Shown: positions 11,188 to 19,527 of the stretch, one piece after another
Layout of the letters: every line of letters starts with the position of its first letter
How positions within the stretch are numbered: the stretch's first letter is position 1
Assembly (NCBI RefSeq): GCF_009617895.1
Contig: NZ_BLAW01000001.1
Span: forward strand, 3,897,001-3,961,000
Origin: Prolixibacter sp. SD074
GTDB taxonomy: Bacteria > Bacteroidota > Bacteroidia > Bacteroidales > Prolixibacteraceae
Length of the DNA: 64,000 bases
Direction: 5' to 3'
Made by a program: the position numbers and the translations under genes
Notes under the pieces: generated by a model
What the model saw: the letters and a program-made list of their open reading frames with translations, nothing else
What the model was told of the DNA's origin: nothing
Database searches by the model: none

Positions 11188-11703
11188 ATGGCTAAGAACA
11201 TTAAAAAAGTAAAAACCAGCGATCTCGACCTTAAAGACCGGTTAGTAACAATTAACCGCGTTACCAAAGTCACCAAAGGTGGTAGAACATTCAGCTTTTC
11301 AGCTATCGTCGTTGTTGGCAACGAAGACGGAATTGTAGGCTGGGGTCTTGGTAAAGCCAGTGAAGTAACCACCGCCATCGCGAAAGGTGTTGATGCAGCT
11401 AAGAAAAATCTCGTTAAGGTTCCGGTTATTAACGGAACCATTCCACACGAGCAGGTAGCCAAGTATGGCGGTGCAAGGGTATTCCTGAAACCGGCATCTT
11501 CGGGTACCGGAGTAAAAGCAGGGGGTGCCATGCGTGCCGTACTGGAGAGTGTTGGAATTCATGACATCCTGGCTAAGTCCAAGGGGTCTTCCAACCCGCA
11601 CAACCTGGTGAAAGCAACATTCAATGGATTGCTCGAAATGCGCGATGCCTATACAGTTGCTGAACACCGTGGCGTAACCCTCGACAAAGTGTTTAACGGA
11701 TAA
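11188..11703 (+). CDS. rpsE: 30S ribosomal protein S5
   Basis: 171 aa. It has a dsRNA-binding-like N domain ([21 protein letters not shown]) and a C domain with [22 protein letters not shown]. It contributes to decoding accuracy and mRNA unwinding. It lies 5 bp after rplR. Confidence 0.97.
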   Translation: MAKNIKKVKTSDLDLKDRLVTINRVTKVTKGGRTFSFSAIVVVGNEDGIVGWGLGKASEVTTAIAKGVDAAKKNLVKVPVINGTIPHEQVAKYGGARVFLKPASSGTGVKAGGAMRAVLESVGIHDILAKSKGSSNPHNLVKATFNGLLEMRDAYTVAEHRGVTLDKVFNG

Positions 11704-11720
11704 GAAAGACACCTAGAGAA

Positions 11721-11900
11721 ATGGCAAAAATTCGAATTACACAGGTGAAAAGCGGAATTGGTGCTTCTAAGGTTCAGAAAAGGACCCTTGTAGCCCTGGG
11801 GCTAAAAAAATTGAACCAGACCATCGAGCATGAGGCTACCCCGCAAATTCAGGGAATGGTTAACAAACTGAAGCACCTTGTTAAGGTTGAAGAAGTTTAA
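11721..11900 (+). CDS. rpmD: 50S ribosomal protein L30
   Basis: 59 aa, too short for most ORF length cut-offs. It reads MAKIRITQVKSGIGASKVQK and then TLVALGLKKLNQTIEH, ending HLVKVEEV-stop. This matches the compact L30 family (two helices and a three-stranded sheet), and its place between rpsE and rplO is the standard one. The leader is A-rich (cctagagaaATG). Confidence 0.95.
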   Translation: MAKIRITQVKSGIGASKVQKRTLVALGLKKLNQTIEHEATPQIQGMVNKLKHLVKVEEV

Positions 11901-11923
11901 CGACAAAAATCATTTTTTCAGAT

Positions 11924-12370
11924 ATGGAATTGCATAACTTACAGCCTGCAACAGGTTCCACCAAAAGCAAAAAAAGGATTGGCAGAGGCCAGGGCTCCGG
12001 TTTCGGAGGCACATCAACCCGCGGTCATAAAGGTGCCAAATCCCGTTCCGGTTACTCACGAAAAATTGGATTCCAGGGTGGACAGATGCCTTTGCAGCGC
12101 CTTGTGCCTAAGTTCGGTTTTAAAAATGTAAACCGGGTTGACTACAAAGCTATCAACCTGGGTGTTTTGCAGAAATTAGCCGACGATAAAGGCCTGGAAG
12201 CAATAGATGTTGATACGCTCATCGCTGCTGGATTTATTTCCAAAAACGACAAGGTGAAAATCCTTGGAAATGGCGAATTGAGTAAAAAACTCAACGTAAA
12301 GGCCCATGCTTTCTCCAAGAGCGCTAAAGAGGCAATCGAAAAATTAGAAGGAACTACTGAAATACTCTGA
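11924..12370 (+). CDS. rplO: 50S ribosomal protein L15
   Basis: 148 aa. Gly-rich N-terminal extension (KKRIGRGQGSGFGGTSTRG) followed by the conserved FQGGQMPLQRLVPKFGFKN. It is the last ribosomal gene before secY, only 5 bp away. Confidence 0.96.
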   Translation: MELHNLQPATGSTKSKKRIGRGQGSGFGGTSTRGHKGAKSRSGYSRKIGFQGGQMPLQRLVPKFGFKNVNRVDYKAINLGVLQKLADDKGLEAIDVDTLIAAGFISKNDKVKILGNGELSKKLNVKAHAFSKSAKEAIEKLEGTTEIL

Positions 12371-12375
12371 ACCTA

Positions 12376-13719
12376 ATGAAAAAGTTATTCGAGACCCTTA
12401 AGAACATCTATAAGATTGAGGATTTAAGATCCCGGTTGACAGTTACGTTTCTCTTCCTGATAGTTTACCGACTTGGTTCATTCGTTTCCCTACCGGGAAT
12501 TGATCCGGCCCAGTTGGGTGCGTTAAAGGCGCAAACTTCCTCAGGGCTTCTCGGACTGTTGAACATGTTTTCGGGAGGAGCGTTCTCGAACGCATCGATA
12601 TTTGCGTTGGGAATTATGCCCTACATCAGTGCTTCAATCGTGATTCAGCTTATGGGTATCGCAGTTCCTTATTTTCAGAAGTTACAGAAAGAAGGAGAGT
12701 CCGGACGTAATAAAATCAATCAGATTACCCGCTATTTGACAGTGGGTATCCTGTTGTTTCAGGCGCCGGCTTACTTAACTAATTTGCACTATCAGCTTCC
12801 CGAAACGGCATTTGCAATTAAGGGGGCTACCTTTACCATTGCCTCCACAATAATTCTGACGGCAGGCTCCATGTTTATCATGTGGCTGGGGGAACGAATT
12901 ACGGACAAAGGAATTGGTAATGGTATTTCGCTCATTATCATGATTGGTATTATTGCCCGTCTGCCTTTTGCCCTCTTCGCCGAGTTTGTAAGCCGGTTGG
13001 AAGAGCAGGGTGGAGGACTGGTTATGTTCCTGGTCGAATTTGTAATTCTGTTCCTGGTATTCATGTTGACTATCCTGCTTGTTCAGGGTACCCGGAAAGT
13101 ACCGGTACAGTATGCAAAACGGATAGTAGGTAACCGTCAGTACGGCGGTGTTCGTCAGTACATTCCCCTGAAGGTGAATGCTGCTGGTGTAATGCCTATC
13201 ATTTTCGCCCAGGCTATCATGTTTGTGCCGATGAGTATTGCCGGATTTTCCGGTTCGGAAGCGATGAGTGGCTTCGTGTCAGCATTCTCGGATTATACCG
13301 GATTCTGGTATAACTTTACCCAGTTCATGCTGGTAATCATATTCACCTATTTCTATACCGCTATTACCATTAATCCGGTCCAAATGGCTGAGGACATGAA
13401 AAAGAATGGCGGGTTTATACCGGGAGTTAAACCGGGTAAACGAACGGCTGAATACCTGGATACCATCATGTCAAGAATTACACTGCCGGGTTCCATCTTT
13501 TTGGGACTGGTAACGATTCTACCGGCATTTGCAATGATTATGGGAATTAATTCCCAGTTTGCGCACTTCTACGGTGGGACGTCATTGCTGATTCTTGTGG
13601 GAGTTATTCTGGATACGTTGCAACAGATCGAAAGTCACTTGCTCATGCGTCACTATGACGGTCTGCTGAAAGGCGGGCGTATCAAGGGACGTACTGGTGG
13701 CGGTCCTTCTGTGATTTAA
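12376..13719 (+). CDS. secY: preprotein translocase subunit SecY
   Basis: 447 aa, inner membrane. It is the channel subunit of the Sec translocon. Ten membrane segments can be traced. The plug region after TM1 (SLPGIDPAQL), the cytosolic loop VPVQYAKRIVGNRQYGG and the C-terminal LLMRHYDGLLKGGRIKGR are all recognisable. Its position after rplO is universal; here map follows by 10 bp. Confidence 0.97.
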   Translation: MKKLFETLKNIYKIEDLRSRLTVTFLFLIVYRLGSFVSLPGIDPAQLGALKAQTSSGLLGLLNMFSGGAFSNASIFALGIMPYISASIVIQLMGIAVPYFQKLQKEGESGRNKINQITRYLTVGILLFQAPAYLTNLHYQLPETAFAIKGATFTIASTIILTAGSMFIMWLGERITDKGIGNGISLIIMIGIIARLPFALFAEFVSRLEEQGGGLVMFLVEFVILFLVFMLTILLVQGTRKVPVQYAKRIVGNRQYGGVRQYIPLKVNAAGVMPIIFAQAIMFVPMSIAGFSGSEAMSGFVSAFSDYTGFWYNFTQFMLVIIFTYFYTAITINPVQMAEDMKKNGGFIPGVKPGKRTAEYLDTIMSRITLPGSIFLGLVTILPAFAMIMGINSQFAHFYGGTSLLILVGVILDTLQQIESHLLMRHYDGLLKGGRIKGRTGGGPSVI

Positions 13720-13729
13720 GCAGCCGGGG

Positions 13730-14533
13730 ATGATTTACTTCAAGACAAATGAAGAAATCGGCCTCATTCGCGAAAGTTGCTTACTTGTAAGTCGCACATT
13801 AGCTGAAATAGCACTATATATTCAACCCGGTATTTCAACGCTTGAGTTGGACCGGATAGCTGAAACGTTCATTCGAAATAATAACGGAAAGCCAGGTTTT
13901 CTGGGATACCAGGGATATCCCAATACCCTTTGTGCTTCTGTCAACAATACGGTAGTGCACGGTATACCGTCCGAATATAAAATTAAGGACGGGGATATTG
14001 TTTCCATAGATTGTGGCGTACTCTTAAACGGCTGGTATGGTGGTTCATGTTATACCTTTTTGGTCGGAAATGTTCCGGAACGTGAAAAAACCTTATGCCG
14101 GGCAACATATCGTTCGCTGGAGGATGCCATAACCGCGGCAATTGAAGGAAACCGGCTCGGTGATATAGGACACGCTGTCCGGCGCCATGCCGAACGACAT
14201 CACTTCTCAATTGTAAGAGGTTTCGTTGGGCATGGCCTTGGGCGGAATCTTCACGAAGAACCGGAAATAGCCAATTATGGCAAACCCGGACGTGGAGTGA
14301 AGCTCAGACGTGGGATGGTAATGGCTGTTGAACCAATGCTGAATTCGGGGAAATCCGGAGTAGTAACCGAAGATGATGGCTGGACCGTTAAAACAGTAGA
14401 CGGAGAATCATCAGCACACTTTGAACATACCCTGGTGGTGCGGGAAGAGAAAGCTGAGAAACTTTCAACTTTTAACTTTATAGAAGAAGCAATTAAAAAA
14501 AACAAATTTTTATGGCAAAACAGCCTTCTATAG
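13730..14533 (+). CDS. map: methionine aminopeptidase type I, one metal ligand missing
   Basis: 267 aa. It removes the initiator Met from nascent proteins with a dinuclear metal site made by Asp, Asp, His, Glu, Glu. Seen here: Asp94 in SIDCG, His in [13 protein letters not shown], Glu in AVEPML and Glu in SAHFEHT. The second Asp, expected 11 residues after the first in a GxYGD/GFHGD context, is Gly105 (codon GGT at 14042, one base from GAT) in [10 protein letters not shown]. The pitta-bread fold is otherwise complete. Its place between secY and infA is normal for Bacteroidota. The last 22 bases overlap infA. Activity is therefore uncertain; a second map elsewhere in the genome would be a likely backup. 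Confidence 0.9.
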   Translation: MIYFKTNEEIGLIRESCLLVSRTLAEIALYIQPGISTLELDRIAETFIRNNNGKPGFLGYQGYPNTLCASVNNTVVHGIPSEYKIKDGDIVSIDCGVLLNGWYGGSCYTFLVGNVPEREKTLCRATYRSLEDAITAAIEGNRLGDIGHAVRRHAERHHFSIVRGFVGHGLGRNLHEEPEIANYGKPGRGVKLRRGMVMAVEPMLNSGKSGVVTEDDGWTVKTVDGESSAHFEHTLVVREEKAEKLSTFNFIEEAIKKNKFLWQNSLL

Positions 14534-14733
14534 AACAAGATGGAACCATTATTGAAGCGTTGTCAAACGCGATGTTTAGGGTGGAATTACAAAATGGTCA
14601 TGTGATCACTGCTCACATATCGGGCAAGATGCGTATGCACTATATCAAGATTTTACCTGGTGACAAAGTAAAAGTTGAGATGTCTCCATACGACCTTACT
14701 AAAGGAAGGATCACTTTCAGATATAAAAATTAA
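14512..14733 (+). CDS. infA: translation initiation factor IF-1
   Basis: 73 aa, full length OB-fold. It begins [17 protein letters not shown] with [28 protein letters not shown] following. It binds the A site during initiation. The gene starts inside map (22-bp overlap in another frame), suggesting coupled translation. Confidence 0.96.
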   Translation: MAKQPSIEQDGTIIEALSNAMFRVELQNGHVITAHISGKMRMHYIKILPGDKVKVEMSPYDLTKGRITFRYKN

Positions 14734-14744
14734 AGCGCAGAAAA

Positions 14745-14861
14745 ATGAAAGTAAGAGTATCTATCAAAAAACGTAGTGCTGATTGCAAAATCGTTCGGCG
14801 GAAAGGTCGTCTCTACGTTATTAACAAAAAAAACCCGAAGTTCAAGCAACGTCAGGGATAA
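14745..14861 (+). CDS. rpmJ: 50S ribosomal protein L36 (zinc-free form)
   Basis: 38 aa: starts [19 protein letters not shown] and ends NPKFKQRQG. It has the exact family length and its normal place between infA and rpsM. Of the zinc-ribbon ligands (three Cys and one His) only one Cys survives, so it is the non-zinc variant, which is common in this phylum. Confidence 0.95.
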   Translation: MKVRVSIKKRSADCKIVRRKGRLYVINKKNPKFKQRQG

Positions 14862-14900
14862 TGTATTAATTTTGTAAGGATTTTTTAATTCATTAATAAT

Positions 14901-15278
14901 ATGGCTCGTATAGTTGGTGTAGATATACCGAACAATAAAAGAGGTGAAATTGCCCTGACCTATATCTTTGGTATCGGTCGCAGCCGTGCACAGCAAATTC
15001 TCGAGCAGGCTGGAGTTGATAAAGATGTCAAGGTAAAGGACTGGGACGATAGCCAGTTCGCTGCTATTCGTAAAGTGATCAATGAAAAATATAAAGTTGA
15101 AGGTGAACTGCGCTCCGAATATCAGCTGAACATAAAACGACTGATGGATATCGGTTGCTATCGTGGCATTCGCCACCGTATTGGCCTTCCGGTACGTGGG
15201 CAGAGCACCAAAAACAACGCCAGAACCCGTAAAGGAAAAAGGAAAACGGTTGCTAACAAGAAGAAAGCTACTAAATAA
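14901..15278 (+). CDS. rpsM: 30S ribosomal protein S13
   Basis: 125 aa. It contacts P-site tRNA and L5. It begins [26 protein letters not shown] and ends with the [10 protein letters not shown] basic tail. It opens the alpha part of the cluster. Confidence 0.97.
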   Translation: MARIVGVDIPNNKRGEIALTYIFGIGRSRAQQILEQAGVDKDVKVKDWDDSQFAAIRKVINEKYKVEGELRSEYQLNIKRLMDIGCYRGIRHRIGLPVRGQSTKNNARTRKGKRKTVANKKKATK

Positions 15279-15290
15279 TTTTAAGTAGAT

Positions 15291-15680
15291 ATGGCAAAGA
15301 AGTCTGGAAGTTCGAAAAAAAGAGTAGTTAATGTAGAGGCTGTAGGACAGGCTCACGTACACTCGTCTTTCAATAACATCATCATTTCGATGACCAACAA
15401 TAACGGAGAAGTTATTAGCTGGTCATCGGCTGGGAAAAAAGGATTCCGCGGATCAAAGAAAAATACACCTTACGCTGCACAGACAGCATCGGAAGAGTGC
15501 GGAAAAACTGCTTATGATCTTGGATTACGGAAGGTAAAAGTATACGTTAAGGGACCAGGTAACGGACGTGAATCGGCTATTCGTGCCATCTCGAACGTTG
15601 GAATTCAGGTTACCGAGATTGTTGACGTTACTCCGCTGCCACACAATGGTTGTCGGCCTCCGAAACGTCGTCGTGTCTAA
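15291..15680 (+). CDS. rpsK: 30S ribosomal protein S11
   Basis: 129 aa. Platform protein. It includes [37 protein letters not shown] and the C-terminal [15 protein letters not shown]. The N-terminus carries a short Lys/Ser-rich extension. Confidence 0.97.
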   Translation: MAKKSGSSKKRVVNVEAVGQAHVHSSFNNIIISMTNNNGEVISWSSAGKKGFRGSKKNTPYAAQTASEECGKTAYDLGLRKVKVYVKGPGNGRESAIRAISNVGIQVTEIVDVTPLPHNGCRPPKRRRV

Positions 15681-15707
15681 TTTTTGATGATTTAAAAGAA
15701 GAAAATA

Positions 15708-16316
15708 ATGGCAAGATATAGAGGACCACAAACTAAGATCGCAAGAAAATTCGGCGAACCCATTTTCGGGCCCGACAAAGCATTTGAACACAAGAATTAT
15801 CCTCCGGGAATGCACGGCAACAACCGTCGCCGCAGGAAAGTGTCCGAATACGGGACCCAGCTTAAAGAAAAACAAAAAGTTAAGTATACTTACGGTGTCC
15901 TTGAGAAACAGTTCCGTAACCTTTTCACAAAGGCTGCGTCGCATAAAGGAGTTACTGGTACCGTATTACTTCAGCTTCTCGAGAGCCGTCTCGATAACGT
16001 CGTATTCCGTTTAGGAATAGCTCCCACCCGTGCCGCGGCACGTCAGTTGGTAAGCCACAAACACATTGTGGTAAACAACGCGGTGGTGAATATCCCTTCG
16101 TACAGTGTACGTCCGGGTGATGTAATCGGTGTTCGCGAGAAATCAAAGTCGCTTGAGGTAGTTACCGATTCATTGTCTTCGCAACGTCATAACAAATATC
16201 CCTGGATTGAATGGGATGGGGAAGCTAAGACTGGTAAGTTCCTGAATGTTCCGGAACGGGAAGAAATTCCTGAAAATATCAAGGAACAGCTTATCGTAGA
16301 GTTGTATTCGAAATAA
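15708..16316 (+). CDS. rpsD: 30S ribosomal protein S4
   Basis: 202 aa. 16S rRNA-binding protein with the S4 domain ([29 protein letters not shown]) in the middle. The N-terminal domain lacks the four-Cys zinc motif, as usual for Bacteroidota. In E. coli S4 is the autorepressor of the alpha operon. Confidence 0.97.
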   Translation: MARYRGPQTKIARKFGEPIFGPDKAFEHKNYPPGMHGNNRRRRKVSEYGTQLKEKQKVKYTYGVLEKQFRNLFTKAASHKGVTGTVLLQLLESRLDNVVFRLGIAPTRAAARQLVSHKHIVVNNAVVNIPSYSVRPGDVIGVREKSKSLEVVTDSLSSQRHNKYPWIEWDGEAKTGKFLNVPEREEIPENIKEQLIVELYSK

Positions 16317-16333
16317 AAATTAATTTAAGGTTT

Positions 16334-17326
16334 ATGGCAATTTTAGCTTTCCAGAAGCCTGATAAAGTGATAATGGTTGAATCCGATGACAAATTCGGCA
16401 AGTTCGAATTTCGTCCGTTGGAGCCTGGTTATGGAATCACCATCGGCAATGCATTGCGGCGGATTCTGTTATCATCTTTGGAAGGATACGCTATTACCAC
16501 AATCAAAATCGAAGGGGTAGAACACGAATTTTCTACCATTCCCGGAGTCATCGAAGATGTAACCGAGATGATTCTGAACCTGAAACAGATTCGGTTTAAA
16601 AGGGAAGTGGAAGACTTCGAAACGGAAAAGGTAACGGTTACCCTTTTCGGCCAGGAGCAGTTCAAGGCTGGTGATATTAATAATTTCATCACTGGTTTCC
16701 GCGTACTGAATCCCGAATTGGTTATTTGCAATATGGAGCCCGAAGTGAAGCTCCAGATTGAACTGGCCATTGAAAAGGGACGCGGCTATGTTCCGAGTGT
16801 CGAGAACAAACCCGTTGAAGAAGAATTCGGTGTCATTCCTATCGATTCCATCTTTACACCTATCAAGAATGTTAAATACGAGGTTGAAAACTATCGTGTG
16901 GAACAGAAAACCGACTATGAAAAGTTGGTTCTTGATATCAAGACTGATGGATCAATTCATCCCAAAGATGCTCTGAAGGAAGCTGCTAAAATTCTGATTT
17001 ACCACTTCATGCTCTTCTCCGATGAGAAAATCACACTTGACTCAGACGAGAAGTTTGCGAATGAAGAATTCGATGAAGAAGTACTTCACATGCGTCAGCT
17101 CCTAAAGACCAAACTCGTCGACATGGATCTGTCGGTACGCGCACTCAATTGTTTGAAAGCCGCCGACGTGGATACCCTTGGGGATCTGGTTCAGTACAAC
17201 CGGAATGATCTGCTCAAATTTCGCAACTTTGGTAAAAAGTCGCTTACCGAGCTTGATGATTTACTTGTTGGTATGAGCCTGAACTTTGGGATGGACATCG
17301 GTAAGTATAAATTAGACAAGGATTAA
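16334..17326 (+). CDS. rpoA: DNA-directed RNA polymerase subunit alpha
   Basis: 330 aa. The N-terminal dimerisation domain includes [22 protein letters not shown] (about residues 35-57). A linker is followed by the C-terminal domain ([17 protein letters not shown] and [16 protein letters not shown]) that binds UP elements and activators. Complete, and located before rplQ as expected. Confidence 0.98.
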   Translation: MAILAFQKPDKVIMVESDDKFGKFEFRPLEPGYGITIGNALRRILLSSLEGYAITTIKIEGVEHEFSTIPGVIEDVTEMILNLKQIRFKREVEDFETEKVTVTLFGQEQFKAGDINNFITGFRVLNPELVICNMEPEVKLQIELAIEKGRGYVPSVENKPVEEEFGVIPIDSIFTPIKNVKYEVENYRVEQKTDYEKLVLDIKTDGSIHPKDALKEAAKILIYHFMLFSDEKITLDSDEKFANEEFDEEVLHMRQLLKTKLVDMDLSVRALNCLKAADVDTLGDLVQYNRNDLLKFRNFGKKSLTELDDLLVGMSLNFGMDIGKYKLDKD

Positions 17327-17332
17327 TAAACA

Positions 17333-17938
17333 ATGAGACATAATAAAGGATTCAATCATTTAGGCAGAACTAGCTCTCACCGGGTAGCGATGTTGTCTAA
17401 CATGGCCAACTCCCTGATCCTGCACAAACGAATCAATACTACTGTTGCTAAGGCTAAGTCGTTACGTTCGTTCATCGAGCCGATTATTACCAAGGCTAAA
17501 GATGACACCACGCACAACCGTCGTATGGCATTTCGTTCATTGCGCAGTAAAACAGCTGTAAATGAGTTGTTCCGCGAAGTTATTGTAAAAGTAGGCGAAC
17601 GTCCGGGAGGATATACCCGCATACTTAAAACCGGTAACCGTTTAGGTGACAACGCAGAGATGTGTATCATCGAGCTGGTGGATTACAACGAAAACATGCT
17701 GGCAGCGAAAGAAGAAGCTCCCAAGAAAAGCCGTTCAAGAAGGGCTGGTTCGAAGAAAAAAAGCAGCGAAAAACCTGTTGCAGAGAAAACTGCTGCTAAG
17801 GACGGGCCCAAAACTCCTGAAGCTGATACCAAAGAAAAAGCTGTTAAAGCTGATGAAATATCGGAAGAAAAGGCAGCTGAAGAGCCGAAAGCTGAAGATA
17901 AATCAGATGGTCAGTCAGAAGAAGAAAAGGCCGAATAA
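17333..17938 (+). CDS. rplQ: 50S ribosomal protein L17 with long charged tail
   Basis: 201 aa. The first about 120 residues are a normal L17 ([28 protein letters not shown]). The last about 80 residues are a low-complexity extension rich in Lys, Glu, Ala and Ser. Such tails occur in Bacteroidota L17; their role is unknown to me. It is the last gene of the ribosomal cluster and is followed by a hairpin terminator. Confidence 0.96.
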   Translation: MRHNKGFNHLGRTSSHRVAMLSNMANSLILHKRINTTVAKAKSLRSFIEPIITKAKDDTTHNRRMAFRSLRSKTAVNELFREVIVKVGERPGGYTRILKTGNRLGDNAEMCIIELVDYNENMLAAKEEAPKKSRSRRAGSKKKSSEKPVAEKTAAKDGPKTPEADTKEKAVKADEISEEKAAEEPKAEDKSDGQSEEEKAE

Positions 17939-17959
17939 TCGATACAACATTATAGACTT

Positions 17960-17992
17960 AAAAAGGGGAGGCCGACAGGCTTCCCTTTTTTG
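17960..17992 (+). terminator. intrinsic terminator of the ribosomal cluster
   Basis: A G-rich arm (aaaaggggaggcc), a 4-base loop and a pyrimidine arm (ggcttccctttttt) form an imperfect hairpin that ends in a T-run 20 bp after the rplQ stop. Confidence 0.8.
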
Positions 17993-18111
17993 CTTTACAG
18001 GATAGGTTTCTATAGGAATTGGCGCTCAAATCATCAACCTTTTAACGTTTTTTTTTGTTATGATACAGAATTGACAGGGTTTGAAATATGAGAATATTTA
18101 AATAAATTAAT

Positions 18112-18119
18112 TAGATTTG
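18112..18119 (+). promoter_or_regulatory. possible -7 promoter box for citrate synthase
   Basis: TAGATTTG fits the Bacteroidota -7 consensus TAnnTTTG and lies 23 bp before the citrate synthase ATG. No TTTG at the right -33 spacing was found, so this is tentative. Confidence 0.3.
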
Positions 18120-18142
18120 AGAACAACTCAACACCTATTACT

Positions 18143-19456
18143 ATGGACTATATCAAGGAAAAACTCCTAAAGAAAGGGAATCAGGAGAGACAAATTGTAA
18201 AAAAACTGGCGAAGGAGCACGGTGATCTGCAGCTGGATACCGTTTCGATGGGCCAGGTGCTGACGGGCATGAAAGGCGTTACAAGTTTGCTCACTGTTAC
18301 TTCGAAGCTGGATCCGGAAAGCGGTATTCGTTTCCGGGGCTATTCGATCCCCGAATTGCAGGAGAAGCTTCCCAAGCTAAATCCGGAAGGAGAACCTTTG
18401 CCGGAGGGCTTATTTTATTTAATGTTATTGGACGAGCTGCCGACGGTTGAAGATGTTCAGTATTTGACAAACGAATGGACCAAGCGGAATAAAGTTCCGG
18501 GGCACGTTTTCGATGTGATCAATGCTTTACCTCCTACCAGTAAGCCGATGACACAATTCAGTACTGGTATTATGGCTATGGCCACAGAATCACTGTTTCA
18601 GAAAGCCTATCGTGAAGGTGTCCCGAAAGATGAATACTGGGATACAACTTATGAAGATGTCATGAATTTGATTGCCCAGTTGCCGACAATTGCCGCTTAT
18701 ATTTATCGGCGCAACTATCAGGGCGGTGACATCATTCCGCCAAATCCGAAACTCGATTGGGCAGCCAATTTTGCGCACATGATGGGATACGATAGTGAAG
18801 AAGTCTATCGTTTGTTCCGTTTGTACCTATTCCTACACGCTGACCATGAAGGAGGAAACGTATCGGCTCACACAACCCACCTGGTGTCTTCAGCATTGAG
18901 TAATCCGTTTTATGCGTATGCCGCTGGTATGACAGGATTAGCAGGACCGCTTCATGGTTATGCCAATCAGGAAGTGATTCGCTGGATAAAAGGTATGCTC
19001 GAAGAAATTGGGCCATGTGGATGTGCAGATGACGAAAAAAAGAAAATTGCGAATTATGTGAAGAACTACATTTCAGAAGGAAAAGTAATTCCCGGATTCG
19101 GACATGCTGTTTTGCGTGTAACTGATCCACGTTATACCGCTCAGAAAAAATTCGCAGAGAAGTACATTAAAGATGATCACCTGATTGATGTGGTGAACTG
19201 CATGTATGAAGTCGTTCCTCCTGTATTGCAATCGCTGGGTAAGGTGAAAAATCCCTGGCCGAATGTGGATGCTTATTCCGGATCGCTTTTGACTCATTAT
19301 GGTATCGACGAGTATTTCTTCTATACCGTGATGTTTGGTGTCAGCCGGGCTTTGGGCGTATTGGCTCAGTTGGTTTGGGACCGAATTTATGCGTTGCCTA
19401 TCGAGCGTCCGAAATCACAAACCCTGCATTGGTTCAAAGAGCAGGCGGGCATATGA
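18143..19456 (+). CDS. gltA: citrate synthase, mitochondrial-like type
   Basis: 437 aa. It condenses acetyl-CoA with oxaloacetate. The active-site residues are in sight: His in HADHEGGNVSAHT, His in GLAGPLHGYANQEV and Asp in NVDAYSGSLLTHYG, corresponding to the His/His/Asp triad of pig citrate synthase. The overall pattern, including SKPMTQFSTGIMAMATES, is that of the mitochondrial-like family also found in Geobacter, not of the NADH-regulated E. coli hexameric type. It is a single-gene unit with its own terminator. Confidence 0.93.
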   Translation: MDYIKEKLLKKGNQERQIVKKLAKEHGDLQLDTVSMGQVLTGMKGVTSLLTVTSKLDPESGIRFRGYSIPELQEKLPKLNPEGEPLPEGLFYLMLLDELPTVEDVQYLTNEWTKRNKVPGHVFDVINALPPTSKPMTQFSTGIMAMATESLFQKAYREGVPKDEYWDTTYEDVMNLIAQLPTIAAYIYRRNYQGGDIIPPNPKLDWAANFAHMMGYDSEEVYRLFRLYLFLHADHEGGNVSAHTTHLVSSALSNPFYAYAAGMTGLAGPLHGYANQEVIRWIKGMLEEIGPCGCADDEKKKIANYVKNYISEGKVIPGFGHAVLRVTDPRYTAQKKFAEKYIKDDHLIDVVNCMYEVVPPVLQSLGKVKNPWPNVDAYSGSLLTHYGIDEYFFYTVMFGVSRALGVLAQLVWDRIYALPIERPKSQTLHWFKEQAGI

Positions 19457-19483
19457 TAATACGATTGTTTTTATGAAAAGATG

Positions 19484-19510
19484 GGGGATTGCTAAAATCC
19501 CCTATTTTTA
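19484..19510 (+). terminator. intrinsic terminator after citrate synthase
   Basis: GGGGATT (19484-19490) pairs with AATCCCC (19496-19502), followed by tattttta. It lies just upstream of the UbiD gene, which argues against the TTG at 19489 as that gene's start. Confidence 0.7.
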
Positions 19511-19527
19511 TATCAAAATTTTTGAAA

